64,000 bases of DNA. Source: Achromobacter deleyi (GTDB taxonomy: Bacteria; Pseudomonadota; Gammaproteobacteria; Burkholderiales; Burkholderiaceae_B). Where the stretch lies: positions 62,001 to 126,000 of the forward strand of contig NZ_CADIJO010000006.1 of the NCBI RefSeq assembly GCF_902859705.1, in the 5' to 3' direction. The position numbers and the translations under genes are program-made. Positions within the stretch are counted from its first letter, which is position 1; every line of letters begins with the position of its first letter. The notes beneath the pieces are model-generated. The model made no database searches, had not been told where the DNA came from, and was given only the letters and a program-made list of their open reading frames with translations. Below are positions 1 to 9,193 of this stretch, one piece after another.

Positions 1-2002
1 CATAGGACGCCTGGCTCATGATGATGAATTCCACCGGCTTGGACCGGGCGGACTGGCCCAGCGACGGCGGATTGGTGGGGAACGCGCGCACCCCGGGCAG
101 CGACGAGAACAGCGGCTGCAATTCCTGCGTGATGGCCTGCTGCTTGCGGCCGCGCTCTTCCCAGGGTTTCAGGCGCAGGATGGCGGTGCCGTCGGTGACG
201 GTGGGAAAGCCCACCGTGACCTGGCTGCCGCTGGCTTCGGGAATGGCCGCGTAGAACCCCTCGATGCCCTGCATGCTGTCCAGCGTGTAGTTCAGCGTGG
301 CGCCCTCGGGCGCGCTGACGATGCCGAACACCACGCCGCGGTCTTCGATGGGCGCCAGTTCGCTCTTGACCACCTTGAACAGCACGCCGCTGCCGGCGGC
401 CACGGCCACGCCGATGACCACCACCAGCCAGCGATGCCGCAGCGATGCGCCCAACAGGCGGCGGTAGCCGTTGCTCATGCCGTTCAGCCAGCCTTCGATC
501 AGGTTGTACCAGCGGCTGTGGCTGCTCTGGTGGCGCAGCAGCACCGAGCACATCATGGGCGTGAGCGTCAGGGCCACGAAGCCGGACACCAGCACGGCGC
601 CGGCCAGCGCCAGCGCGAATTCGATGAACAGGCGTCCGGTGCGGCCGGTGGCAAACGCCAGCGGCGCGTACACGGTGACCAGGGTCATGGTCATGGCCAC
701 CACCGCGAAACCGATCTCGCGCGAGCCGCGCAGCGCGGCTTCCTTGCGCGGCATGCCGTCTTCGATGTGGCGGAAGATGTTTTCCAGCACCACGATGGCG
801 TCGTCCACCACCAGGCCGATGGCCAGCACCATGGCCAGCAGCGTCAGCGTGTTGATGGAAAAGCCGAACAGGTACATCAGCGCGCAGGCGCCCACCAGCG
901 ACACCGGAATGGTGACGATGGGGATGATGCTGGCCCGCAGGTTGCGCAGGAAGAAGAAGATCACCAGCACCACCAGGATGATGGCTTCGCCGATGGTGTG
1001 GAACACCGAATCGATGGACCGCTCGATGAACACCGACGAGTCATACGCGATGGTGAGCTTCATGCCGGCCGGCAGATTCTCGTTCAGGCGCACGATTTCC
1101 TCGCGCGCCGCCTTGGAAAGTTCCAGCGGGTTGGCGGTGGACTGGCGCGTGACGCCGATGTTGATGGCCGGCTTGCCGTTGAAACGCGACAGCACGCGGT
1201 CGTTGGCGGCGCCGATCTCGACCTTGGAGACGTCGCGCAGCCGCACCGGGTAGCCCTTCACGTTGGCGACGATGACGTTCTCGAACTGCGTCGGGGTCTG
1301 CAGGTCGGTGGACGACACCACCGAGAATTCCCGCGCCCGCGATTCGATGCGCCCGGCGGGAATTTCGACGTTCTGGCTGCGCAGCGCGGTCTCGACGTCC
1401 TGCACGGTCAGGCCGTAGGCGGCGAGCTTGTCGCGGTCCACGTAGATGCGCATGGACGGCAAGCGCTCGCCGAACACCCGCACTTCGGCCGCCCCCGGCA
1501 GCACCGACAGCCGCGTCTTGATGTAGCGGTTGATGTAGTCGGACGTCTGGATCGCCGAGTACGAACCGGATTCCACCGCGATGTAGATGATGGGCTGGGA
1601 ATCGGCCTCGACCTTGCCGATGATGGGCTCGTCGATCTCGTCGGGCAGGAAGCGCCGCGCGCGCGAGACCTTGTCGCGCACTTCGGCCGCGGCGGCGTCC
1701 GGGTTGCGCGACAGGTTGAACTTGATGTTGATGAGGCTGCGCTCTGAACGGCTGCGGGACGTCATCACGTCCACGCCTTCGATGCCGGCCAGCTGGTCTT
1801 CCAGCGGCTTGGTCACCTGCGATTCGATCACCTCGGGCGAGGCGCCCTTGTAGGTGGTGTCCACCGACACGATGGGTTCGTCGATCTTGGGGTATTCGCG
1901 CACCGACAGGCGGGAATACGAGATCAGGCCGATCAGGATGATGATCAGCGACAGCACCGACGCGAACACCGGCCGATTGATACAGGTTTCGGAGATACGC
2001 AT
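1..2002 (-). CDS. RND (HAE1-family) efflux permease, partial at C-terminus
   Basis: Reading in from 2002 on the minus strand gives a start MRISETCINRPVFASVL followed by about 667 residues that run off the window edge, so the C-terminal third is missing. The protein is the inner-membrane, proton-driven pump of a tripartite AcrB/MexB-type multidrug exporter. Visible family marks are the porter-domain region with EVRDKVSRARRFLP and a transmembrane segment containing VVDDAIVVLEN, whose paired aspartates form the proton relay. It lies 25 bp downstream of a membrane fusion protein gene on the same strand, so the two form one operon. The outer-membrane partner is not in view. Substrates cannot be read from sequence. 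Confidence 0.95.
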   Translation of the reverse strand, partial: MRISETCINRPVFASVLSLIIILIGLISYSRLSVREYPKIDEPIVSVDTTYKGASPEVIESQVTKPLEDQLAGIEGVDVMTSRSRSERSLINIKFNLSRNPDAAAAEVRDKVSRARRFLPDEIDEPIIGKVEADSQPIIYIAVESGSYSAIQTSDYINRYIKTRLSVLPGAAEVRVFGERLPSMRIYVDRDKLAAYGLTVQDVETALRSQNVEIPAGRIESRAREFSVVSSTDLQTPTQFENVIVANVKGYPVRLRDVSKVEIGAANDRVLSRFNGKPAINIGVTRQSTANPLELSKAAREEIVRLNENLPAGMKLTIAYDSSVFIERSIDSVFHTIGEAIILVVLVIFFFLRNLRASIIPIVTIPVSLVGACALMYLFGFSINTLTLLAMVLAIGLVVDDAIVVLENIFRHIEDGMPRKEAALRGSREIGFAVVAMTMTLVTVYAPLAFATGRTGRLFIEFALALAGAVLVSGFVALTLTPMMCSVLLRHQSSHSRWYNLIEGWLNGMSNGYRRLLGASLRHRWLVVVIGVAVAAGSGVLFKVVKSELAPIEDRGVVFGIVSAPEGATLNYTLDSMQGIEGFYAAIPEASGSQVTVGFPTVTDGTAILRLKPWEERGRKQQAITQELQPLFSSLPGVRAFPTNPPSLGQSARSKPVEFIIMSQASY

Positions 2003-2027
2003 GGGGCAGCCGCTCGCGGATGTGGCG

Positions 2028-3107
2028 TCAGGCGCCGTTGTTCACGACCTGCACGGCGCCGCCGTCGGTCACGCGCTGCAGGCCGGACACCACCAGCTGG
2101 TCGCCCAGGGCCACGCCCGTCAGGATCTCGACGCGGCCTTCGCGGCGTTCGCCGATGGTGACTTCGCGGCGCTCGGCCACGCCGTCCTTGACCCGGTAGA
2201 CGTACTGCGTTTCGCCGGACGGCGACAGCGCGGCTTCGGGCGCGACCAGCGCCTTGTCCTGGTTGAACATCAGTTGCACGCGGGCAAACATGCCCGGGCG
2301 CAGCACCGAATCCTGGTTGGCCACCGTGGCCCGCAGCAGGATGGAGCGCCCGCCCGCGTCGATCAGCGGGCTGACGGCGTACACCAGGCCCTGGCGTTCC
2401 TGGCCGGGCAGCGCATCCAGGCGCAGCGTCAGCTGCTGGCCCACGCCGACCTTGCTCAGATACATTTCCGGCACCCGGAAATCCACCTTGAGCGGGTCGA
2501 TGGCTTCGAGCGGGGCCAGGTCCTGGCCCTGGTTGACGTAGTCGCCCACCGACACGCTGCGCAGGCCGGCAAAGCCGGCGAAGGGCGCGGTGATGGTCAT
2601 CTTGTCCAGGCGCGCCTGCGCCAGCGCCACGGCGGCTTCCTGTACCTTGAGCGTGCTGGCCGATTCGTCGCGCGCCTGCTGGCTGACGAAGCCCTTGCCC
2701 TGCAGCGCCACGGCGCGGCGGTAGTGGCTCTGCGCCAGCGTCAGGTTGGCGCGGGCCTGGGCCAGCTCGGCGCGCGGCACCGAGTCATCCAGCCGGATCA
2801 GTGGCTGGCCGCGCTTGACGGGCTGGCCTTCCTTGAATTCGATGGACTGGATGCGCCCGGCCACTTCGGGCCGCAGCACGACGGCCTCGTCCGAACGCAG
2901 GCTGCCCACGGCCGACAGGCCACGGGCGAACGGAATTTCAGTGACGACGGCGACCTCGACCCGCGCGGCGGCGGCCTTGGGCACCGGTTTGGCGGCCGCC
3001 TTGGATTCGACGGCGCCCGGCGCAAGCCAGCGCGGCACGAATACGCCAAGCGCGGCCCCCGCGGCCAACCCGGCCGCGACGGCGGCCAACAGTACAGCTT
3101 TTTTCAT
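2028..3107 (-). CDS. RND efflux periplasmic adaptor (membrane fusion protein)
   Basis: 359 residues from an ATG at 3107; the open frame extends to 3197 but MKKAVLLAAVAAGLAAGAALG is a natural signal anchor, so the internal start is preferred. This is a MexA/MdtA-type adaptor that links the inner-membrane RND pump to an outer-membrane channel across the periplasm. The order is N-terminal hydrophobic anchor, lipoyl half-motif near PEVAGRIQSIEFKEGQPV, alpha-helical hairpin around residues 95-150, second lipoyl half near LDKMTITAPFAGFAG, then the beta-barrel and membrane-proximal domains. It is the first gene of the pump operon, with the permease 25 bp downstream. Confidence 0.93.
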   Translation of the reverse strand: MKKAVLLAAVAAGLAAGAALGVFVPRWLAPGAVESKAAAKPVPKAAAARVEVAVVTEIPFARGLSAVGSLRSDEAVVLRPEVAGRIQSIEFKEGQPVKRGQPLIRLDDSVPRAELAQARANLTLAQSHYRRAVALQGKGFVSQQARDESASTLKVQEAAVALAQARLDKMTITAPFAGFAGLRSVSVGDYVNQGQDLAPLEAIDPLKVDFRVPEMYLSKVGVGQQLTLRLDALPGQERQGLVYAVSPLIDAGGRSILLRATVANQDSVLRPGMFARVQLMFNQDKALVAPEAALSPSGETQYVYRVKDGVAERREVTIGERREGRVEILTGVALGDQLVVSGLQRVTDGGAVQVVNNGA

Positions 3108-3190
3108 GCGCGAATGTGGCGGTATCGCGGCGCGCGCCACGCATGCCCCGCAGGGGCGGCGCCGCTGGATCTGGAATAAGGCTTGGCACT

Positions 3191-3219
3191 TTAGCACCCG
3201 GATTTACATACTGGAACAA
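3191..3219 (-). promoter_or_regulatory. Possible sigma70 promoter of the RND operon
   Basis: On the minus strand TTGTTC (3219-3214) and TGCTAA (3196-3191) are separated by 17 bp, about 85 bp before the adaptor start. The match is partial, and no regulator gene sits next to the operon. Confidence 0.3.
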
Positions 3220-3306
3220 TCCTGTAGCGCGCTGAAAGCACTAAACCACCCGACCCAGGGTATATCCCGATGCGGCATGGGCGCCGTCGGCCCAATTGCG
3301 GCCCGA

Positions 3307-3768
3307 TCAGCCGCGTTTGATGGATTCCACGCCCTGGTTGGCGAGCTGGTCGGCGCGCTCGTTGCCGGGGTCGCCCGTGTGGCCGCGCACCCAGCGCCAG
3401 GACACGGTGTGGCGGCGCACCTGGTCGTCAAGGGCCTGCCACAGTTCGGCGTTCTTGACCGGTTTCTTATCGGCCGTCATCCAGCCGCGGCGCTTCCAGT
3501 TGGCCAGCCATTCGGTCATGCCCTTCATGACGTACTGGGAGTCGGTGTGGATGGTGACGATGCACGGGCGCTTGAGCGCCCGCAGGCCCTCGATGACGGC
3601 CAGCAGTTCCATGCGGTTGTTGGTGGTCTGGGCCTCGCCGCCGTGCAGCGTCTTTTCGTGCGCGCCGGCGCGCATCAGCACCCCCCAACCGCCCGGACCC
3701 GGGTTGCCCTTGCAGGCGCCGTCGGTCCACATTTCCACTTTCTGGTCGTTCGCGTTGTTGTCCTGCAT
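3307..3768 (-). CDS. rnhA: Ribonuclease HI
   Basis: 153 residues from the ATG at 3768; a GTG at 3798 would add ten residues that look non-native for the family. RNase HI cleaves the RNA strand of RNA-DNA hybrids in the cytoplasm, removing primers and R-loops. All four catalytic acidic residues are visible: D16 in [12 protein letters not shown]54 in [10 protein letters not shown]76 in HTDSQYV and D140 in NERADQLA. Length matches the roughly 150-residue family. It lies 51 bp downstream of the methyltransferase gene on the same strand and is probably co-transcribed with it, a neighbourhood (methyltransferase, rnhA, divergent gloB) common in beta- and gammaproteobacteria. Confidence 0.97.
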   Translation of the reverse strand: MQDNNANDQKVEMWTDGACKGNPGPGGWGVLMRAGAHEKTLHGGEAQTTNNRMELLAVIEGLRALKRPCIVTIHTDSQYVMKGMTEWLANWKRRGWMTADKKPVKNAELWQALDDQVRRHTVSWRWVRGHTGDPGNERADQLANQGVESIKRG

Positions 3769-3819
3769 GGTGCTGCTGGTATGTCCTTGTACTGTCACAG
3801 TGAAACCGGCGGGGCCGCT

Positions 3820-4599
3820 TCAGGAGCGGTCGAAACCGTCGTCCGCCTGGCGATTGACCACCACCGACGCCGCGCGGGCGCGCTTGGGCTTGGTCTTCCA
3901 GGCGGGCCCAATGATACGCATGCCGGCCACCCGCTTGACGGCCGACACCAGATAGACGGCGCCGCCCAGGCTCCACCAGCGCGCCCCCGCCGATTCCAGG
4001 AAGCCCCAGCGCTGCAGCCATTTTTCGCTGCGGCAGGCCGGCGCGTAGCAGCCGAAATGGCTTTGCTCGACTTCCAGCGACAGCAGCTTGAACCAGTCTT
4101 TCAGGCGCGGCAGCGAGACTTGCGACGACGGTGGCTGCGGCAACCAGGGTTCCATGCCGGGCATGCGGGTGCGCGCGCCCCACATGCTCCAGGGGTTGAA
4201 GCCGGAAATCACCACCCGCCCTTCGGGCACCAGCACGCGCTCGACCTCGCGCAGCACGTTGTGCGGTTCGGCCGCGCATTCGAACGCGTGCGGCAGGATC
4301 AGCAGATCAACGCTCTGGGATTCGAACGGCAGGGCCTCGGGCTGGGCCAGCACCACCCGCGACTGCCAGCCGGCGATGCTCTCGGGGGTGGGCGTTTCGG
4401 TGCCGACATAGCCCTTGAAGGGCATGCGGTTGGCGCGCAGCAGGTTCATGTCGGCCAGCCCGACCTGCCAGGCGTAATATCCAAACACGTCCGCCACGGC
4501 CGCGTCGAACTGCGCGCGTTCCCAGGCCAGGGCATACTGCCCGGGCGGCGTCTGGAACCATTCAGCCAGTTCTACAATCGGCGCAGTCTCTTCTGCCAC
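3820..4599 (-). CDS. Class I SAM-dependent methyltransferase (gloB-rnhA neighbour)
   Basis: 259 residues. The start is a GTG at 4599 with a good ribosome site (AAGGA, 7 bp upstream). The central part shows a methyltransferase fold: the segment PEALPFESQSVDLLILPHAFECAAEPHNVLREVERVLVPEG matches motifs IV-VI of small-molecule methyltransferases (acidic strand, then the post-motif loop), although the glycine-rich motif I is poorly conserved. The substrate is unknown. It is divergent from gloB with only 20 bp between start codons, so each promoter must overlap the other gene. The C-terminus is basic and probably not part of the fold. Confidence 0.8.
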   Translation of the reverse strand: MAEETAPIVELAEWFQTPPGQYALAWERAQFDAAVADVFGYYAWQVGLADMNLLRANRMPFKGYVGTETPTPESIAGWQSRVVLAQPEALPFESQSVDLLILPHAFECAAEPHNVLREVERVLVPEGRVVISGFNPWSMWGARTRMPGMEPWLPQPPSSQVSLPRLKDWFKLLSLEVEQSHFGCYAPACRSEKWLQRWGFLESAGARWWSLGGAVYLVSAVKRVAGMRIIGPAWKTKPKRARAASVVVNRQADDGFDRS

Positions 4600-4619
4600 G
4601 TCTTATTCCTTCGAATCTC

Positions 4620-5441
4620 ATGCAAGCCTTGACCGCCCCCGCAGGCGGCCGCGAAAGCACTGCCGCGGTCTTGCCTTTGCCCGCCTTCACCGACAACTAT
4701 ATCTGGGCCATCGTCCGCGACGGACAAGCCGCCGTGGTCGACCCCGGCGAAGCTGGCCCCGTGCTGCAATGGCTGGCCCGCGAAGGCCTGAAGCTGCGCG
4801 CCATTCTACTCACGCACCACCACGGCGACCATGTGGGAGGCGTCCTGGAATTGTCCCGCATTGGCGGCATCACGGTATATGGGCCCGCCCGCGAGACGCT
4901 GCCGCGCTGCGACGTGCCGCTGGTCGAGGGCGATCGGGTGGAAATCCCCGAACTGGACCTGGACCTGACCGTGCTGGACGTGCCCGGCCACACCGCCGGA
5001 CACATCGCCTACGTCGGCCGGGCGGCGGGAAAACAGCCTGTGCTGTTCTGTGGGGACACATTGTTTGCGGGGGGGTGCGGCCGGCTTTTCGAGGGCACTC
5101 CCGCGCAAATGCATGATTCCTTGGAAAAATTTTCTGTTTTACCGCCAGATACACAGGTTTTTTGCGCACACGAGTACACTCTAGCGAACTTGCGCTGGGC
5201 CATGGCAGTCGAACCCGCCAACCGCACCCTGCAACAGTGGTATCAGCGGGCCCAGCAATTACGCGCAGAAGGTCTTCCCACGCTTCCCTCGACCATCGGT
5301 CAGGAACGCGCGACCAACCCGTTTTTGCGTACGCAGCAAGCTGACGTCGTCCGCGCCGCAATTGACTGGGCCGGCCGCGACCAAACTACGCCGGTAGAGG
5401 TTTTTGCCTCCCTTCGTGAATGGAAGAACGAATTCAAGTGA
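4620..5441 (+). CDS. gloB: Hydroxyacylglutathione hydrolase (glyoxalase II)
   Basis: 273 residues, close to the family length. The enzyme hydrolyses S-D-lactoylglutathione to D-lactate and glutathione, the second step of methylglyoxal detoxification, using a binuclear metal centre in a metallo-beta-lactamase fold. The signature THHHGDH is at residues 65-71, with the downstream metal ligands in DVPGHTAGH, FCGDTLFAGGCGRLFEG and FCAHEYT. The C-terminal helical substrate-binding part is present. The mltD gene follows 7 bp later on the same strand and may be co-transcribed. Confidence 0.96.
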   Translation: MQALTAPAGGRESTAAVLPLPAFTDNYIWAIVRDGQAAVVDPGEAGPVLQWLAREGLKLRAILLTHHHGDHVGGVLELSRIGGITVYGPARETLPRCDVPLVEGDRVEIPELDLDLTVLDVPGHTAGHIAYVGRAAGKQPVLFCGDTLFAGGCGRLFEGTPAQMHDSLEKFSVLPPDTQVFCAHEYTLANLRWAMAVEPANRTLQQWYQRAQQLRAEGLPTLPSTIGQERATNPFLRTQQADVVRAAIDWAGRDQTTPVEVFASLREWKNEFK

Positions 5442-5448
5442 CCGCCCG

Positions 5449-6864
5449 ATGAAGCTATCCCGACTCCTTCTGCCACTTCTGATGGCAGTCCTCGCCGGTT
5501 GCGCAGGAACCAAATCCCCCGACAGCAAGAACCTCACCACCAACTCCCAAGGGCGCTACATCGCCCGCGACACGTCCCGCACGGTTGACCTGACCAACCC
5601 GCCGGCCGACGCCTGGGACCGCATCCGCCGCGGCTTCGCCATCCCCAACCTGAACACCGACCTCTCGCAACAGTGGACCGACTATTACGCGTCCCACCCC
5701 GAGGCGGTGCAGCGCATGGCCGAGCGCGCCGGCAAATACCTGTATTTCATCGTCGACGAAATCAACCGCCGCGGCCTGCCGACCGAGCTGGCCCTGTTGC
5801 CCTTCGTCGAAAGCGCCTACAACCCGACCGCCCTGTCGCGCGCCCAGGCCTCCGGCCTGTGGCAGTTCGTGCCGGCCACCGGGCAGCACTTCAACCTGAA
5901 GCAGGACTGGTGGCGCGACGAGCGCCGCGACCCCATCGCCTCGACCAACGCGGCGCTGGACTACCTGGAAAAGCTGTTTGAAATGCAGGGCGACTGGTAC
6001 CTGGCCCTGGCCTCGTACAACTGGGGCGAAGGCTCGGTGCAGCGCGCCATGGCCAAGAACGAAGCCGCCGGCCAACCCACCGACTACCTGTCGCTGAACA
6101 TGCCGGACGAGACCCGCAACTACGTCCCCAAGCTGCAGGCCATCAAGAACATCATCGCCGACCCGCAGCGCTACGCGGTGGCGCTGCCCCCGGTAGGCAA
6201 CACGCCCTACTTCGTGACGGTGCAGAAGAACAGCGACATCGACCTGGAAATCGCCGCCAAGCTGGCCGAAATGCCGCTGGACGAATTCAAGGCCCTGAAC
6301 CCGTCGTTCAACCGCCCCGTCATCCGCGGCGACCACGGCCCCACCCTGCTGCTGCCGGCCGACCGCGTCGAAATCTTCAACGCCAACCTGACCAACTACA
6401 AAGGCGACCTGAGCGCCTGGAAGGTCTACCACTCGCGCCGCGGCGAATCGTACGCCTCGATCGCCAAGCGTTTCGGCGTCACCGAAGCCAAGCTGCGCGA
6501 AACCAACGACATCGGCTCGCGCCAGAAGGTCGCGTCGGGCCAGTCGCTGCTGGTGCCGGGTGATCCCGGCACGGGCGGCGTGCAGCTGGCCTCGCTGGCC
6601 GCCCCCGTGGGCGCGCTGGATTCGGCCCCGGCCAGCACCAAGACGCCGGCCCCGCGCGGCAAGGCCGCGGCCCCCGCCGCCCGCGGCGCGTCGGCCCGTC
6701 CCAATGTGCGCACCCACAAGGTCCGCCAGGGCGACACGCTGTTCTCGCTGGCCAAGCAGTACGGCACCTCGGTGGATGCGCTGCGCGCCCTGAACAACCT
6801 GAAGGGCAATGCGCTCAAGATCGGCGCCCAGCTGCGCGTGCCGGGCACCAACGCCCGCGGTTGA
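5449..6864 (+). CDS. mltD: Membrane-bound lytic murein transglycosylase D, lipoprotein
   Basis: 471 residues from the ATG at 5449. MKLSRLLLPLLMAVLAGC is a lipoprotein signal with the lipid-accepting cysteine at position 18. The order is an SLT catalytic domain (about residues 95-220, catalytic glutamate E121 in LLPFVESAYNP, with the ASGLWQFVPATG and YLALASYNWGEG motifs), then two LysM peptidoglycan-binding repeats at about 324-370 and 422-468. The enzyme cleaves the MurNAc-GlcNAc bond to give 1,6-anhydro ends at the outer-membrane face of the wall. An alanine/proline-rich linker separates the LysM repeats. A hairpin follows the stop codon. Confidence 0.95.
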   Translation: MKLSRLLLPLLMAVLAGCAGTKSPDSKNLTTNSQGRYIARDTSRTVDLTNPPADAWDRIRRGFAIPNLNTDLSQQWTDYYASHPEAVQRMAERAGKYLYFIVDEINRRGLPTELALLPFVESAYNPTALSRAQASGLWQFVPATGQHFNLKQDWWRDERRDPIASTNAALDYLEKLFEMQGDWYLALASYNWGEGSVQRAMAKNEAAGQPTDYLSLNMPDETRNYVPKLQAIKNIIADPQRYAVALPPVGNTPYFVTVQKNSDIDLEIAAKLAEMPLDEFKALNPSFNRPVIRGDHGPTLLLPADRVEIFNANLTNYKGDLSAWKVYHSRRGESYASIAKRFGVTEAKLRETNDIGSRQKVASGQSLLVPGDPGTGGVQLASLAAPVGALDSAPASTKTPAPRGKAAAPAARGASARPNVRTHKVRQGDTLFSLAKQYGTSVDALRALNNLKGNALKIGAQLRVPGTNARG

Positions 6865-6899
6865 AGTCCGGGGCCGAGACCCGGCCCCCCGTCATATCT

Positions 6900-6930
6900 C
6901 GCGGCGCCCACCAGGGCGCCGCGCCGTTTT
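6900..6930 (+). terminator. Rho-independent terminator after mltD
   Basis: GCGGCGCCC (6901-6909) and GGGCGCCGC (6914-6922) form a perfect 9-bp stem, extendable by one pair, with a 4-nt loop. It is followed by a short T-run at 6927-6930. Confidence 0.6.
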
Positions 6931-6998
6931 GTCCGCGGAGCCGCCAAACTCCTTAAAATAGGCGGTCTCCAGAAGGAAAAAATTCAAAGGAACCACAC

Positions 6999-7784
6999 AT
7001 GGGCTTTCTCGCCGGCAAACGCATCCTGGTCACCGGGGTGCTTTCGAACCGCTCCATCGCCTACGGCATCGCGCGCGCCTGTCACCAGCAAGGCGCCGAA
7101 CTGGCGTTCACCTACGTGGGCGACCGCTTCAAAGACCGCGTGAGCGAATTTGCCGCCGAGTTCGGCAGCGACATCGTGCTGCCGTGCGACGTGGCCGAAG
7201 ACAGCCAGATCGAAGCCACCTTCACCGACCTGGCCAAGCGCTGGGACGGCCTGGACGGCCTGGTGCACTCCATCGGCTTCGCGCCGCGCGAAGCCATTGC
7301 CGGCAACTTCCTGGACGGCCTGTCGCGCGAAGGTTTCCGCATCGCCCACGACATTTCCGCCTACAGCTTCGCCGCCATGGCCAAGGCCGCCCTGCCGCTG
7401 ATGGAAGGCCGCAACGGTTCGGTGCTGACGCTGACCTACCTGGGCGCCGAGCGCGTGGTGCCCAACTACAACACCATGGGCCTGGCCAAGGCCTCGCTGG
7501 AAGCCAGCGTGCGCTACCTGGCCACGGCGCTGGGCCCGCGCGGCATCCGCGCCAACGGCATTTCGGCCGGCCCGATCAAGACCCTGGCCGCCAGCGGCAT
7601 CAAGGACTTCTCGGCGATCCTGAAGTTCGTCGAGGCCCAGGCGCCGCTGCGCCGCAACGTCACCATCGACGACGTCGGCAACGTGGCCGCCTTCATGCTG
7701 TCGGACCTGGCCGCTGGCGTCACCGGCGAGATCACCCACGTGGACGCGGGCTTCTCGACCGTCGTCCCGGGCATGGAAGACTGA
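6999..7784 (+). CDS. fabI: Enoyl-[acyl-carrier-protein] reductase (NADH)
   Basis: 261 residues. It reduces the trans-2 double bond of enoyl-ACP in the last step of each type II fatty acid elongation cycle, in the cytoplasm. It is an atypical short-chain dehydrogenase: the nucleotide-binding loop reads [13 protein letters not shown], and the catalytic set is about Y147, Y157 and K164 in [20 protein letters not shown] ribosome site (AAAGGA) precedes the ATG. It stands alone between two terminators, so it is monocistronic. It is the target family of triclosan-type inhibitors, and no unusual residues were noticed. Confidence 0.97.
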   Translation: MGFLAGKRILVTGVLSNRSIAYGIARACHQQGAELAFTYVGDRFKDRVSEFAAEFGSDIVLPCDVAEDSQIEATFTDLAKRWDGLDGLVHSIGFAPREAIAGNFLDGLSREGFRIAHDISAYSFAAMAKAALPLMEGRNGSVLTLTYLGAERVVPNYNTMGLAKASLEASVRYLATALGPRGIRANGISAGPIKTLAASGIKDFSAILKFVEAQAPLRRNVTIDDVGNVAAFMLSDLAAGVTGEITHVDAGFSTVVPGMED

Positions 7785-7837
7785 TACCGGACGGGGCCTG
7801 ACCCGGCCTGGGTCGGCCCAGCCTGCCTCGGGCAGAA

Positions 7838-7870
7838 CAAAAAAACGGACCTGCGGGTCCGTTTTTTTTT
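7838..7870. terminator. Bidirectional terminator between fabI and the OsmC gene
   Basis: CGGACC (7846-7851), loop TGCG, GGTCCG (7856-7861), flanked by an A-run on the left and nine or more T on the right. The A/T flanks let it work on both strands for the two convergent genes. Confidence 0.9.
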
Positions 7871-7873
7871 GGT

Positions 7874-8272
7874 TCAGGCCGGCCGCACGATCAGCGTGGA
7901 CACCTGGACGTCCACCGCCGTCATCAGCTTGTGGATCGGGCACTTTTCGGCCACGGCCAGCAATTCATCGATCTGCGCGTCGGTCAGGTCGCCGTGCAGC
8001 GTCAGCTTGGCCGTCAGGCGGTAAATGCCCTTGCGCTCTTCGCCGGCATCGCGCACCACGTCCACCCCCACCGATTCCAGCGGCAGGCCCTTGCGCTGCG
8101 CATAGACCATCAGCGTCATGGCCTTGCAGCCGCCCAATGCGGTATCGAAATAGTCGTGCGGGTCCGGGCCGGCGCCCTGCGGCTGCGGCATGTCCAGCGG
8201 CAGGTCGTGGCCTTCGGCCGTGGCGGTGAATTGCAGGGTGTTGGGCGCGTTCTGGCGCACGTGGATCGTCAT
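7874..8272 (-). CDS. OsmC-family peroxide-detoxifying protein
   Basis: 132 residues. OsmC/Ohr proteins reduce organic hydroperoxides in the cytoplasm through two redox cysteines. Both are visible, in TALGGCKAMTLM and in VAEKCPIHKLM, and they sit in the typical OsmC arrangement (long central helix, cysteine near the start of the helix). The spacing looks more like the general OsmC/YhfA group than true Ohr. The gene is convergent with fabI across a shared terminator. Confidence 0.88.
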   Translation of the reverse strand: MTIHVRQNAPNTLQFTATAEGHDLPLDMPQPQGAGPDPHDYFDTALGGCKAMTLMVYAQRKGLPLESVGVDVVRDAGEERKGIYRLTAKLTLHGDLTDAQIDELLAVAEKCPIHKLMTAVDVQVSTLIVRPA

Positions 8273-8453
8273 GGGCGGGGTTCCTTGCGTTGCGGGCGGC
8301 GCGCGCGCACCGCCTCTGCCCAGGTTGTAGCATCCGCCGCGGTCGCCCGCCCGGGCGCGCTACATCCATTTCTGACTGTAAGCTGAACTTCCTGCCGCGG
8401 CCGTGGTCGGATATTCCTGTCCGCAAGACCATTCGCATTCACCAGGGGGCCAC

Positions 8454-9131
8454 ATGAGCGCCAGACAACTTCTCGATCAATTGCTGCAATCCGGCCAAGG
8501 CCTGCTGTCCGACGCCAGTACCAAGGTGCAGGGCGCCACGGGCGGCAAGGGCTCGTTCCTGACCGGGCTGGGCGGCGGCGCGTTGGGCGCCGGCGCGCTG
8601 GGCCTGCTGCTGGGCAGCAAGAAGGCCCGCAAGATTGGCGGCAAAGTCGCCATGTACGGCGGCATGGCGGCGCTGGGCGCCCTGGCCTATCGCGCCTATG
8701 GCGACTGGCAACGCAACCAGGCCGGCGCGCCGTCCGGGCCGCCGCAGACGCTGGACCGCCTGCCCCCGCCCGAAGCCGAGCAGCACAGCACGGCGGTGCT
8801 GACGGCCATGATCGGCGCGGCCAAGGCCGACGGCCATATCGGCCCCGAGGAACGCGCCCTGCTGGAAACCGAGATGGGCAAACTGTCGTCCGATGCGCAG
8901 GACCGCCGCTGGCTGGAGGCCGAGCTGGCCCGTCCGCTGGACCCGGCCGCGATCGCGCAGTCGGCCAAGACCCCTGAAATGGCGGCCGAGATGTATCTGG
9001 CCAGCCTGCTGGTGGTGGACGAGGAAAGCTACATGGAACGCGCCTATCTGGACGAGCTGGCGCGCCGCCTGCAGTTGCAGCCCGGCTTGAAGGAACAGCT
9101 GGAACAGCACGCCCGCGCGGCGGTGGCCTGA
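8454..9131 (+). CDS. TerB-like / DUF533 membrane-associated protein
   Basis: 225 residues from the ATG at 8454, preceded by a strong AGGGGG ribosome site; an upstream in-frame start at 8403 lacks one. The N-terminal part is glycine-rich and hydrophobic (GLGGGALGAGALGLLLGS, then KIGGKVAMYGGMAALGALAY), which suggests membrane association. The C-terminal half (about residues 110-225) is an all-helical TerB-like domain with TAMIGAAKADGHIGPEERALLETEMG, an acidic motif resembling the metal-binding region of the TerB/DUF533 family. No function is established for this group. Flanking genes give no functional hint. Confidence 0.8.
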   Translation: MSARQLLDQLLQSGQGLLSDASTKVQGATGGKGSFLTGLGGGALGAGALGLLLGSKKARKIGGKVAMYGGMAALGALAYRAYGDWQRNQAGAPSGPPQTLDRLPPPEAEQHSTAVLTAMIGAAKADGHIGPEERALLETEMGKLSSDAQDRRWLEAELARPLDPAAIAQSAKTPEMAAEMYLASLLVVDEESYMERAYLDELARRLQLQPGLKEQLEQHARAAVA

Positions 9132-9193
9132 GGCCAGGTTGAGGGCCGTGGCATCGACGCCCGGGGTCTGCGGCCCAGGCGTCGATCCCCGCC

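Noticed and set aside
434..1747. Long plus-strand open frames opposite real genes, for example 434-1747, 1854-3179, 14850-17486 and 22327-24627.
   Set aside because: Their products are rich in H, Q, R, G and A and show no family features; they mirror minus-strand genes in GC-rich DNA.
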